Of a stretch of 16,181 nucleotides of DNA, positions 1 to 7,166 are shown piece after piece. The position numbers were made by a program, and so were the translations under genes. The stretch is from the NCBI GenBank assembly GCA_964570585.1, contig CAZMYR010000039.1, forward strand, positions 1 through 16,181. Direction: 5' to 3'. The DNA is from G020354945 sp964570585. GTDB lineage: Bacteria; Omnitrophota; Gorgyraeia; JABMRG01; JAFGKX01. How positions within the stretch are numbered: the stretch's first letter is position 1; each line of letters starts with the position of its first letter. Under the pieces are notes generated by a model. That model was given only the letters and a program-made list of their open reading frames with translations. It had not been told where the DNA came from and ran no database searches.

Positions 1-54
1 AGAAATATTTAGAAAAATGAAAGGCACTAAAAATAGCTATTCTCGGTCAGTCTG

Positions 55-1485
55 TCAGGACCCGGCCCCATAACTCAGATTTGCCTTCTTTTTTAACTCA
101 GCGAACCAGTTTTGAAAAGCCTTTTTCTTTTTTTCTTCAAGCAATTTTTTCTTAAATTCCTGCTTTTCTTTTTGGAAAATTTCAGCATCTATCGGCTTTA
201 ATTTATCCAATCTTATTATTGCATACCCTTTTTGCACCTTCACCGGCCCGGTGAATTCTCCCTCATTAATTGAAAAACAGGCTTTGCTAAATTCAAGGTT
301 AACTCCTATATCTTTAATATAACTTTCTCTGGTAATATCTTTAAGATTAATTATATCAGTTTTTGCCTGTTTTGATAAATTTTCCAAAGTGTTTTTTCCC
401 AGATTTAACAGCTCAAGATAATTTTCCGCCGACCCCTTAGCGAGCCCCTCCGCTTTATGGACAATTAAAGCAGATTGCACACCATCTTTTGCTTCTTCAA
501 AAGGGGGAATAGATGGGGGAATTTTTTCTTTTAATTTTATTACATAAAATGCCCTTGTATCTTCAACTACATTATTTTTTCCTTCTTCGGAAAGGCCGAA
601 TGCAGCTATAGAAAATGGATATGAAAGCCCGATATTTCCAATGGCTTCGCCAAAAGAGAAAGGCCCCGTTTCTTTGATTTTTAAATTATATTTTTTAGCC
701 AAGGCGTTAAAATCTTCACCTAAATTTAGATAATCGTTTATCTCCCGAGCCAATTGTTTTGTTTTTTCTTTTTTGTCTTCAGTCCCTTCTTTTTCCGGAT
801 AAGGTAAATTTATGTAATAGACATTTCGTTCCTCCGGCGCGCGAAATTGTTCTTTATGAGAATTATAGAAAGGCTCGAGTTCTGCCTCGTCTATTGCAAC
901 ACCTTCTTTAAACGAATCGGTATTTATTAAAATATAGCTTATATCAGCTTTTTCATTTTTTCTCTTGTAGGCTTCTTTAACCCCTTCTTCCTTAATAGAT
1001 ATGTCTTTTTCTACGGAATCGACAACTTTAGAAATGATAATATCTTCTCTAACCGATTCTTCAAATTCTCTGGGGGTGGCGCCAAAGATATTTTGCACGA
1101 TGTAATTGTAGGTCTTTTGATTAAAACTTCCTTCACTTTGAAAAAAAGGCATCTGGGCAATTCTTTCTACCACTTCTTTGTTGTCTGCCTTTATTCTTTT
1201 TTTCTTGGCGTAATATAGAAGAATCAATCTATCCCAGGCCTGCCCTTCTAAATTTAGGAATTTTTGCATTTTCGGTAATTTATCGCCATATACCATCTTG
1301 GCCCGATTAAAGACAGCATAATAGGCCCGGCTGTATTGCTGAGGAGGAATCTTTTCACCGAATATTATGCCGGCGTAATTGCGAGCAGTCCTTGTTGCGC
1401 TTCCGGCTCCCCAGATAACAAAGGAAACTACAAGAACCCACATTATAATCTGCACGACCCTTTTTTTTCTCAACGGCTTAAACAT
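55..1485 (-). CDS. Membrane-anchored PpiD/SurA-type peptidyl-prolyl isomerase or chaperone
   Basis: A 476-residue protein with the architecture of PpiD/SurA-like folding factors, which hold or isomerise proteins after export. Residues 1-10 are basic and residues 11-28 form one hydrophobic anchor, giving an N-in topology with the bulk in the periplasm. Residues ~35-180 look like the SurA_N helical chaperone domain. Residues ~215-325 look like a parvulin (rotamase) domain, and ~385-430 like a second partial one. The C-terminus is a lysine-rich coiled coil. Parvulin catalytic residues are not clearly preserved, so it may be mainly a chaperone; this is inference. The start is well supported: AAGGAGA lies just upstream (1489-1495 on the complement), followed by the basic n-region. 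It is transcribed divergently from the aldolase gene, with a strong promoter candidate at 1545-1573. Family assignment is fairly sure; enzymatic activity is not. Confidence 0.85.
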   Translation of the reverse strand: MFKPLRKKRVVQIIMWVLVVSFVIWGAGSATRTARNYAGIIFGEKIPPQQYSRAYYAVFNRAKMVYGDKLPKMQKFLNLEGQAWDRLILLYYAKKKRIKADNKEVVERIAQMPFFQSEGSFNQKTYNYIVQNIFGATPREFEESVREDIIISKVVDSVEKDISIKEEGVKEAYKRKNEKADISYILINTDSFKEGVAIDEAELEPFYNSHKEQFRAPEERNVYYINLPYPEKEGTEDKKEKTKQLAREINDYLNLGEDFNALAKKYNLKIKETGPFSFGEAIGNIGLSYPFSIAAFGLSEEGKNNVVEDTRAFYVIKLKEKIPPSIPPFEEAKDGVQSALIVHKAEGLAKGSAENYLELLNLGKNTLENLSKQAKTDIINLKDITRESYIKDIGVNLEFSKACFSINEGEFTGPVKVQKGYAIIRLDKLKPIDAEIFQKEKQEFKKKLLEEKKKKAFQNWFAELKKKANLSYGAGS

Positions 1486-1517
1486 ATCTCTCCTTATTCT
1501 TTTCTTTAGTTTACTGT

Positions 1518-1546
1518 TTGATAAAATCTTCTCGCTATGGTAGAAT
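1518..1546 (+). promoter_or_regulatory. Sigma70-type promoter for the aldolase gene
   Basis: -35 TTGATA (1518-1523), a 17-bp spacer, and -10 TAGAAT (1541-1546). The predicted transcription start is about 1552-1554, at or next to the aldolase ATG at 1554. Its -10 box overlaps the -10 box of the opposing promoter at 1545-1546. Confidence 0.6.
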
Positions 1547-1573
1547 TATATCCATGCAGAGTAGTAATATCAA
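1545..1573 (-). promoter_or_regulatory. Sigma70-type promoter for the PpiD-like gene
   Basis: Read on the minus strand: -35 TTGATA (1573-1568), a 17-bp spacer, and a perfect -10 TATAAT (1550-1545). The predicted transcription start is near 1538, giving a leader of about 53 nt before the ATG at 1485. The -35 box lies inside the first codons of the divergent aldolase gene. Confidence 0.65.
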
Positions 1574-2153
1574 GGAAAAACTAGCGCAATGCGCAAGAGA
1601 ACTTGTTTCCGAGGGCCTGGTGAAAGGGGCGAGCGGCAATATAAGCTTTAAAAAAGAAGGCCAAATTTATATTAAGAAAAGTGGTACCAATTTTAAAGAA
1701 GCAAAGCCACCTGATTTTGTATGTATAAACGATAAGAAACGAGTGAGCATTGAATGGAAACTGCACCAGGCCTGTTATAAAGCCAGACCAGGAATAAAGG
1801 CAGTAGTGCATACCCATCCTGTTGCTATTCTCGCCCTTGCTTCTATGGGAATTAAAATTAAACCCGTTACAATAGATTTTGCAGTTTATTTCAAAAATGG
1901 CCTAAAACATACAAAATTTGCATTACCAGGAAGTAAAAATTTAGCAGAGTTAACAGCCAATGCAATTAAAAATTATGATGGGGTTATTCTTAGCAACCAC
2001 GGATTAGTCACTGTAGGGGCAAGCCTAAAGGAAGCTTCTTTGCGTTCAATTATAGCTGAAAGAGAAGCCAAAATAATCCTAGCGGCAAGGTTACTAAACC
2101 GTAGAATAAAAAACCTCACCAAATCCCAGCTTAAGTCCATTTGCAAACTATAA
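1554..2153 (+). CDS. Class II aldolase/adducin-family protein
   Basis: A 199-residue protein of the zinc-dependent class II aldolase family, which includes L-fuculose-phosphate aldolase, ribulose-phosphate 4-epimerase and MtnB. These act on phosphorylated sugars in the cytoplasm. Family marks are visible: GNIS at 28-31 (phosphate-binding region), E67 in the IEWKLH segment (catalytic acid), the H86-T-H88 pair and H149 in the SNHG segment (zinc ligands). Length is slightly below the usual ~210-215. I chose ATG 1554. A TTG at 1518 in the same frame would place the start inside the -35 box of the promoter and adds residues unlike the family. No Shine-Dalgarno sequence precedes 1554, and the predicted transcript starts there, so the mRNA may be leaderless. 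The substrate cannot be told from sequence. It stands alone between divergent and separately promoted genes. Confidence 0.85.
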   Translation: MQSSNIKEKLAQCARELVSEGLVKGASGNISFKKEGQIYIKKSGTNFKEAKPPDFVCINDKKRVSIEWKLHQACYKARPGIKAVVHTHPVAILALASMGIKIKPVTIDFAVYFKNGLKHTKFALPGSKNLAELTANAIKNYDGVILSNHGLVTVGASLKEASLRSIIAEREAKIILAARLLNRRIKNLTKSQLKSICKL

Positions 2154-2171
2154 AGCTAACAAAGCATAATA

Positions 2172-2188
2172 ATATGTATTTGACATAT
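2172..2188. promoter_or_regulatory. Possible operator dyad over the hisG -35 box
   Basis: ATATGT (2172-2177) and ACATAT (2183-2188) form a perfect 6-bp dyad with a 5-nt spacer, overlapping the -35 hexamer. The region is AT-rich, so chance is a real alternative. Confidence 0.2.
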
Positions 2189-2208
2189 ATTTAAAAAAAA
2201 TGTATTAT
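2180..2208 (+). promoter_or_regulatory. Sigma70-type promoter for hisG
   Basis: A perfect -35 TTGACA (2180-2185), a 17-bp spacer, and -10 TATTAT (2203-2208). The predicted start is near 2214-2216, giving a leader of about 48 nt. No attenuator, leader peptide with His codons, or riboswitch is visible in that leader. Confidence 0.65.
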
Positions 2209-2262
2209 ATTGAGACAGTTGTGCTATAGTCAAAACAAAAAGCGCAGATGAGGGAAGCGAAT

Positions 2263-3150
2263 ATGAAAAAAGAAAAAATTCTTAAGATAGGTTTGCCTAA
2301 GGGGAGTCTGCAAGAAGCGACTTTTAAGATTTTCCAAAAAGCAGGATTTAAGGTCAGTTTAACCACGACAAGGTCTTATTTTCCGTCGATTGACGACCCC
2401 CAGCTTGACCCGGTTTTATTAAGGGCCCAGGAGATGTCGCGATATGTCGAAGACGGAGCATTGGATTGTGGTATAACCGGCAACGATTGGATACAGGAGA
2501 ATTCTTCCAGGATAAAGATTGTAGCAGACCTGGTATATGCAAAATATAGTTTAAAACCAGTTAAATGGGTCATAGCCGTACCTGAGGACTCAAACATAAA
2601 GACATTAAAAAACCTTAATGGCAAACGTATAGCGACAGAATTGGTAAATGTTACCAAAAAATTTCTTAATAAAAAAAATATAAAAGCAGAAGTAGAATTT
2701 AGCTGGGGGGCTACTGAGGTAAAAGTAGCAGCGGGCTTAGTAGATGCTATAGTTGAGCTAACCGAAACCGGCGCAAGCCTTAAAGCGAACAGATTGCGCA
2801 TAATAGATACGGTGTGTACATCTACCACCCAGCTTATAGCTAATAAACAATCCTTCTCTGATGAATGGAAACGTTCAAAAATAGAAGCCTTGAGATTGTT
2901 ACTTAAAGGGGCTATATTGGCAGAGACAAAGGTTGGCCTTAAGATGAATGTAGCTGCCAAGGACTTAAATAAGGCCCTTAAGGTTTTGCCTGCCATGAAA
3001 AAACCCACTGTTTCTCCGTTGGCAACCAAGGGCTGGTACGCTATAGATACTATAATATCAGAAGATGAAGTAAAAAAACTTATACCGAAATTAAAAAAAG
3101 CAGGTGCACAGGGAATAATTGAGTATCCGTTAAATAAGGTAATTTATTAA
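2263..3150 (+). CDS. hisG: ATP phosphoribosyltransferase, long form (histidine biosynthesis step 1)
   Basis: A 295-residue enzyme that joins ATP and PRPP to give phosphoribosyl-ATP, the committed step of histidine synthesis. The N-terminal KIGLPKGSL segment (8-16), the D68-C-G-I-T-G segment, and the PRPP-binding loop around DAIVELTETGASL (161-173) are typical of HisG. Residues ~220-295 match the C-terminal ACT-like regulatory domain, so this is the long hexameric form that is usually feedback-inhibited by histidine and needs no HisZ. The start at 2263 is preferred because GAGGGA (2250-2255) sits 7 nt upstream; an ATG at 2248 in the same frame has no such site. It has its own promoter and no other his genes beside it. 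It uses PRPP, the product of the prs gene further along. Confidence 0.95.
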   Translation: MKKEKILKIGLPKGSLQEATFKIFQKAGFKVSLTTTRSYFPSIDDPQLDPVLLRAQEMSRYVEDGALDCGITGNDWIQENSSRIKIVADLVYAKYSLKPVKWVIAVPEDSNIKTLKNLNGKRIATELVNVTKKFLNKKNIKAEVEFSWGATEVKVAAGLVDAIVELTETGASLKANRLRIIDTVCTSTTQLIANKQSFSDEWKRSKIEALRLLLKGAILAETKVGLKMNVAAKDLNKALKVLPAMKKPTVSPLATKGWYAIDTIISEDEVKKLIPKLKKAGAQGIIEYPLNKVIY

Positions 3151-3153
3151 AAT

Positions 3154-3235
3154 AGTTAAAAAGTTCTAAAAGTTAAAAAAGTTCAAAAAGTTTAGAACCT
3201 TTTAAACCTTTAGAACCTTTTAAACTTTTTAAACT
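3154..3235. repeat. Inverted array of 9-nt units (GTT half and AAC half)
   Basis: The left half has GTT cores at 3155, 3163, 3172, 3181 and 3190 (spacing 8, 9, 9, 9). The right half has AAC cores at 3196, 3205, 3214, 3223 and 3232 (spacing exactly 9). The halves are imperfect reverse complements and can fold into one long AT-rich hairpin. It fills the gap between hisG and the COX24-like gene. With weak A-T stems and no T-run after a GC stem, it is not a convincing rho-independent terminator. Confidence 0.75.
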
Positions 3236-3261
3236 ACCGTGAACGAAGAGGAGACAGACAC

Positions 3262-3357
3262 ATGCCGTGTGGAAGAAAGAGAAAAAGGGCCAAGATAGCC
3301 AAGCACAAAAGAAAGAAGAGACTTCGAAGAGACAGACACAAGAAGAAAAATAGATAG
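3262..3357 (+). CDS. 31-residue AURKAIP1/COX24 (mS38-like) basic protein, probable ribosomal small protein
   Basis: This short reading frame encodes 31 residues, begins MPCGRKRKR and ends in HKKKNR. More than half of the residues are Lys or Arg. The middle segment AKHKRKKRLRRDRHKK is the signature of the AURKAIP1/COX24 domain family. Its mitochondrial member (mS38) is a small-subunit ribosomal protein, and short stand-alone versions occur in Bacteroidota and PVC-related bacteria (recalled, not searched). A good Shine-Dalgarno (AGAGGAG, 3247-3253) lies 8 nt before the ATG. The stop codon directly abuts the ATG of the TPR gene at 3358, which has no clear ribosome site of its own, so translation may be coupled. 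A role bound to rRNA is inferred from family and charge. It is short enough to be missed by ordinary gene callers. Confidence 0.78.
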   Translation: MPCGRKRKRAKIAKHKRKKRLRRDRHKKKNR

Positions 3358-4725
3358 ATGCTAAACAGATTTTTAAGATTGACGATAGCAGTCTTTGTCA
3401 TTGGTTTATTCTTAGCCCAGGGAGCAGAGGGTGTAAGTAGACATAATGCGGAAGCTGTAGGGAAGCCAGCTTCATTAATAGAAAATATAAAAAGGATATT
3501 AGGCTTTGATTTAGTAATAAGATTAGAAAAGGAAAAGGAGAGAGAACAGCTAACAAAGGAAAGTTCCTCTTACGCCCATTATACTATGGGCGTTGTATTT
3601 GATAACCAGAATCAACCGGAGCAAGCTAAGCACGAGTATTTAAAAGCCAAGGAGTTAACTCCTGACGAAAAACAGATATATTTAAGATTGACCTCTGTAT
3701 GCATAAAATTAAATCAGGTCGATGAAGCCATAGAATATATTAATGAAGTAAAAAGATTAGACCCGGATGACGTAACCGGCTCATTTTTGCTGGCATTACT
3801 TTATATATCTAAAAAAGACTGGGCAAAAGCAACAGCCGAATATGAAAAGGTTATTAAAGCCCACCCCCATAATATTGCCGCCCTTTCTTCATTGGCCGAT
3901 ATATATGTAATTGAGGACAAACTTGAAGAAGCGGTTAGAATATATGAAAAGTTAATACAGGAAAGACCGGAAGTACCTCAGCTTTACTTTAATCTGGGGA
4001 TTATATATATAAAATTAGATAAAAAGAAAAAAGCCATCGACAGCTTCAGGCGGGCAATAGAGATAGATAAATCTTATATAGATGCTTATATATTTTCATC
4101 CAGCATTTTAATAAAAGAGGATAAAAATAACGAAGCCCTCTCTGTCCTCAGGGAAGGGTTAGAACAAAATCATGAAAATGTACGGTTATTGTTCTTTTTA
4201 GGGAGTTGTTTGTATGAGATAGGCAATTATGCGCAAGCCTTAGAGTCTTATAATAAAATAATTGCCATTGAGCCGGATTATACAGAGGCCTATTTTTATT
4301 TAGGCATAACTTATGATAAAATGGGCAATCGCGCCGCTGTTAAAAGACAGATGCGCAAAGTCATCGAGCTTGAGGGGGACAATGATGCAGCACTAAATTA
4401 TCTCGGTTACACATTGGCCTGCGACGGAGAAAATCTGGATGAGGCAATTGAACTTATAAATAGGGCCTTAAAGATAAAGCCTGAAAACGGGGCCTATATC
4501 GATAGCCTTGGATGGGCCTATTATAAAAAAGGCGAAATTGAAAAGGCTCTTGAGCTTCTTAAAAAGGCAGTAGAGCTTTATGGAGAAGACCCGGTAATAT
4601 TTGACCATTTAGGGGATGCCTATTATGATTTAGGGAAAAAGAGTGAGGCCTTCGAGGCCTGGGAAAAATCATTAAAGATTGACCCGGAAGGAAAAAAGGT
4701 AAAAGAGAAACTCAGAAAAAAATGA
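3358..4725 (+). CDS. Exported tetratricopeptide-repeat protein (11 TPRs)
   Basis: A 455-residue protein. Residues 1-~25 form a Sec-type signal peptide (basic Arg4/Arg7, hydrophobic 8-20, AQGAEG near the cleavage site); no lipobox is present. From ~70 to ~448 there are about 11 consecutive 34-residue TPRs, recognisable by the A/Y-L-G-Y and A-P/D-P spacing. The last three (LGYTLA, LGWAYY and LGDAYYDLG segments) match a type common in large Gram-negative periplasmic or outer-membrane-associated TPR proteins. TPRs are protein-binding scaffolds, so no enzyme activity is expected. The ATG follows the preceding stop codon with no gap. The 3' end overlaps the transketolase N-subunit start by ATGA (4722-4725). 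The partner is unknown. Confidence 0.88.
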   Translation: MLNRFLRLTIAVFVIGLFLAQGAEGVSRHNAEAVGKPASLIENIKRILGFDLVIRLEKEKEREQLTKESSSYAHYTMGVVFDNQNQPEQAKHEYLKAKELTPDEKQIYLRLTSVCIKLNQVDEAIEYINEVKRLDPDDVTGSFLLALLYISKKDWAKATAEYEKVIKAHPHNIAALSSLADIYVIEDKLEEAVRIYEKLIQERPEVPQLYFNLGIIYIKLDKKKKAIDSFRRAIEIDKSYIDAYIFSSSILIKEDKNNEALSVLREGLEQNHENVRLLFFLGSCLYEIGNYAQALESYNKIIAIEPDYTEAYFYLGITYDKMGNRAAVKRQMRKVIELEGDNDAALNYLGYTLACDGENLDEAIELINRALKIKPENGAYIDSLGWAYYKKGEIEKALELLKKAVELYGEDPVIFDHLGDAYYDLGKKSEAFEAWEKSLKIDPEGKKVKEKLRKK

Positions 4726-5543
4726 AACAACACCCGGACATTAAAAAGCTCGAAAAGCAAGCTAAACAGATTAGAATAGATATCTTGAAGATGCTCACTG
4801 CTGCAGGCAGCGGCCATACCGGGGGTTCACTTTCCTGCGTGGAGATTATCTTAAGCTTATATGGCTATAAGTTACGCCATAACCCCAAAAGACCGCACTG
4901 GCCGGATAGGGATAGATTTATTCTTTCGAAAGGCCATGGTTGTCCAGCACTTTATGCTATTCTTGCTCATTTTGGATATTTTCCTAAAAAGGACCTTATG
5001 GGTTTGAGAAAACTTGGTTCACTGCTTCAAGGCCATCCCCAGCTTGGCCTGCCGGGCTTAGAATCCTCAACAGGCTCCCTGGGTATGGGTTTATCCATTG
5101 CTAACGGAATGGCTTTGGCAGCAAGATTGGATAAAAGAAAAGATGTCCGAGTATATTGCCTTCTGGGCGATGGTGAAATAGATGAAGGCCAGATATGGGA
5201 GGCGGCAATGACTGCTTCTCATTATAAACTGGATAATCTTTGCGGAATAGTAGATTTTAATAGATTACAGATAGATGGTTTTTTACGTGATATAAAAAAT
5301 ATAAAGCCGGTAGGAGAAAAATGGCGCTCTTTTGGCTGGGAAGTTTTTGAAGCAGATGGCCATGATTTTAAACAACTTATGGATGCTTATGATAAGGCAC
5401 AAAACACAAAAGGAAAACCCAGTATTATCCTGGCTCATACAATAAAAGGCAAAGGCGTTTCTTTTATAGAAAATAAGGTAGAATGGCATGGCATAGCGCC
5501 GAAGCCGGAAGAACTCAAACAAGCACTGAAAGAACTGGAGTAA
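4722..5543 (+). CDS. Transketolase, N-terminal (ThDP pyrophosphate-binding) subunit
   Basis: A 273-residue protein equal to the first half of a normal ~650-residue transketolase. The enzyme moves two-carbon units between sugar phosphates in the non-oxidative pentose phosphate pathway, supplying ribose-5-phosphate and erythrose-4-phosphate. Visible residues: GSGHTGG (29-35) with active-site H32, SKGHG (69-73), QGHP (103-106), and the ThDP/Mg motif GDGEIDEG (149-156) with D150, plus N180 as the second Mg ligand. The reading frame ends cleanly, so this is a true split subunit, not a frameshift. The partner C-subunit is at 8155, separated by two other genes, where the pair is usually adjacent. 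It starts by ATGA overlap with the TPR gene. 1-Deoxyxylulose-5-phosphate synthase is a relative, but the split layout favours transketolase. Confidence 0.92.
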   Translation: MKQHPDIKKLEKQAKQIRIDILKMLTAAGSGHTGGSLSCVEIILSLYGYKLRHNPKRPHWPDRDRFILSKGHGCPALYAILAHFGYFPKKDLMGLRKLGSLLQGHPQLGLPGLESSTGSLGMGLSIANGMALAARLDKRKDVRVYCLLGDGEIDEGQIWEAAMTASHYKLDNLCGIVDFNRLQIDGFLRDIKNIKPVGEKWRSFGWEVFEADGHDFKQLMDAYDKAQNTKGKPSIILAHTIKGKGVSFIENKVEWHGIAPKPEELKQALKELE

Positions 5544-5546
5544 GAC

Positions 5547-7166
5547 ATGCTTATCCATAGAAAGATAAAATTGTTTTTCTTAGAGCATTGGGTAAAGGTC
5601 TTAATAATTGCAGCTGTAGTCATTCTTTTGGTAACGGCTGTTTATGGCTTGAGTACATTAGAGTCATTTTACAGACACATGACCCTTGCTACCTTGCCCC
5701 TTCAATTTCTTATGGTAGCTCTGAATGCGATGATATTTGTTTATATGTACATGACAGTATTCAGGGGCGGTTTTGCAAAAATGAGTAAAAAGGCAATCAG
5801 GGGCGAAAAGGTAAATATCCGTTTTTCAGACGTAATAGGGATAGATGAGGCCAAAAAAGAGGCATGGGAAGTGGTAGAATTGGTAAAAGACAGAAGGCGG
5901 CTTCAGCAAATAGGCGGAAAGGTAATAAGGGGGATTATGATGCTGGGCCCGCCCGGTTGCGGAAAGACCTATTTAGCCAAAGCCATAGCAACAGAATCAG
6001 GCATTCCTTTTATATCTATGTCAGCCAGCGAATTTACAGAAATCTTTGTAGGGGTAGGGGCAAGCAGAATGAGAAAACTTTTTAAAAAGGCCAGGCGCCT
6101 GGCAAGTGCCCATGGCGGCTGTATTATATTTATAGACGAGCTTGATGCTATAGGAAGAAGGCGCTCTTTTAGTTATTTAGGCGGGGGGATGGAGACAAAT
6201 ACTACTCAAAATGCGCTTCTTGTCGAGATGGACGGCTTAAAAGAAAAGGAAGAAAATGTTATCATTATAGGAGCGAGCAATGCTGCAGAGATTACCCTTG
6301 ATCCGGCGCTGCTAAGACCGGGAAGGTTTGATAGAAAGGTCTATATAGACATACCTAATGTAGAAGGTAGAGAAAACTTGTTTAAATATTATCTTGGCAA
6401 GGTAAAGTATGATAAGTCGATAGATATTGGCAGGTTTGCCAGAAAGACCGTTCATAAGTCTCCCGCCGATATTATGAATATAGTAAAAGAGTCAGCATTG
6501 ATAGCTACCCGCAACAAAAAGACAGAAGTAAGCCAGAAGGAATTGAGCGAAGCAATAGAAAGGATAGATTTAGGCATAAAACATGACAGGAAGATGACTA
6601 AGCATGAAAAAGAAATGACTGCCTTTCATGAGTCAGGCCACCTGGTGATGCTTTATCTTATTCATCCGACAGATGATGTGTTTAAGGCCTCAATAATATC
6701 CAGAGGCCCTGCCTTAGGCGTAGTTTATCATCAGCCAAGAGAAGAGCTTTATACCCACAGTAAAGAGAAACTCCTTGCAGATATCAAAGTAAATCTCGGC
6801 GGCTATATGGGCGAAAGAATAAAATTTGGCACGACTTCAAGCGGAGTAGCTAGCGATTTTCAGACAGCGATGAATTTAGCCCATACGATGGTATGGAAAT
6901 TAGGAATGGGCGCGTCCAACCTTGTAGGCGATTATACAGTTGTTCCGAAGGAGCAGCTTTCAGAAGAAGTAAAACAAAAGTTAAACAATGAAACCCAGGC
7001 AATCCTGCAGAGTTGCTGTAAGGAAGTAGAAGAGGTACTTAAAAAAGAATGGAAGATAGTTGAGAGATTTACAAAAGAACTTTTAGAGAAAAAAGAATTG
7101 GAATATGACGAAATAGAGGCAATATTTAAAGAATACGGTAAAAAACACATCGAGGATGAAGCTTAA
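5547..7166 (+). CDS. FtsH-like membrane AAA+ zinc metalloprotease with a minimal periplasmic loop
   Basis: A 539-residue ATP-dependent protease. Two membrane segments (~17-34 and ~49-70) are joined by only about 15 residues, whereas FtsH normally has ~70 residues there. The AAA+ domain is intact: Walker A GPPGCGKT (134-141), pore loop FVG (167-169), Walker B IIFIDELD (193-200), and second region of homology RPGRFDR (257-263). The M41 protease domain has HESGH (361-365) with the third zinc ligand D437, so it should be active. The C-terminus is an acidic and lysine-rich helix. ATG 5547 is supported by GGAG (5536-5539), 7 nt upstream. It lies between the transketolase halves. The near absence of the periplasmic domain, and overall length below the usual 600-650, suggest a divergent paralogue; I therefore withhold the ftsH symbol. 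Confidence 0.88.
   Translation: MLIHRKIKLFFLEHWVKVLIIAAVVILLVTAVYGLSTLESFYRHMTLATLPLQFLMVALNAMIFVYMYMTVFRGGFAKMSKKAIRGEKVNIRFSDVIGIDEAKKEAWEVVELVKDRRRLQQIGGKVIRGIMMLGPPGCGKTYLAKAIATESGIPFISMSASEFTEIFVGVGASRMRKLFKKARRLASAHGGCIIFIDELDAIGRRRSFSYLGGGMETNTTQNALLVEMDGLKEKEENVIIIGASNAAEITLDPALLRPGRFDRKVYIDIPNVEGRENLFKYYLGKVKYDKSIDIGRFARKTVHKSPADIMNIVKESALIATRNKKTEVSQKELSEAIERIDLGIKHDRKMTKHEKEMTAFHESGHLVMLYLIHPTDDVFKASIISRGPALGVVYHQPREELYTHSKEKLLADIKVNLGGYMGERIKFGTTSSGVASDFQTAMNLAHTMVWKLGMGASNLVGDYTVVPKEQLSEEVKQKLNNETQAILQSCCKEVEEVLKKEWKIVERFTKELLEKKELEYDEIEAIFKEYGKKHIEDEA

Noticed and set aside
1518..1553. TTG start for the aldolase
   Set aside because: It coincides with the -35 hexamer of a strong promoter candidate and lacks a ribosome site; ATG 1554 fits better.
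2376..3029. Long open frame on the minus strand opposite hisG
   Set aside because: It lies wholly within a clear hisG gene, has no ribosome site or recognisable domain, and is explained by codon bias of the sense gene.
3251..3341. Direct repeat GAGACAGACACA at 3251-3262 and 3330-3341
   Set aside because: Only 12 nt in purine-rich, Lys/Arg-coding sequence; probably chance.
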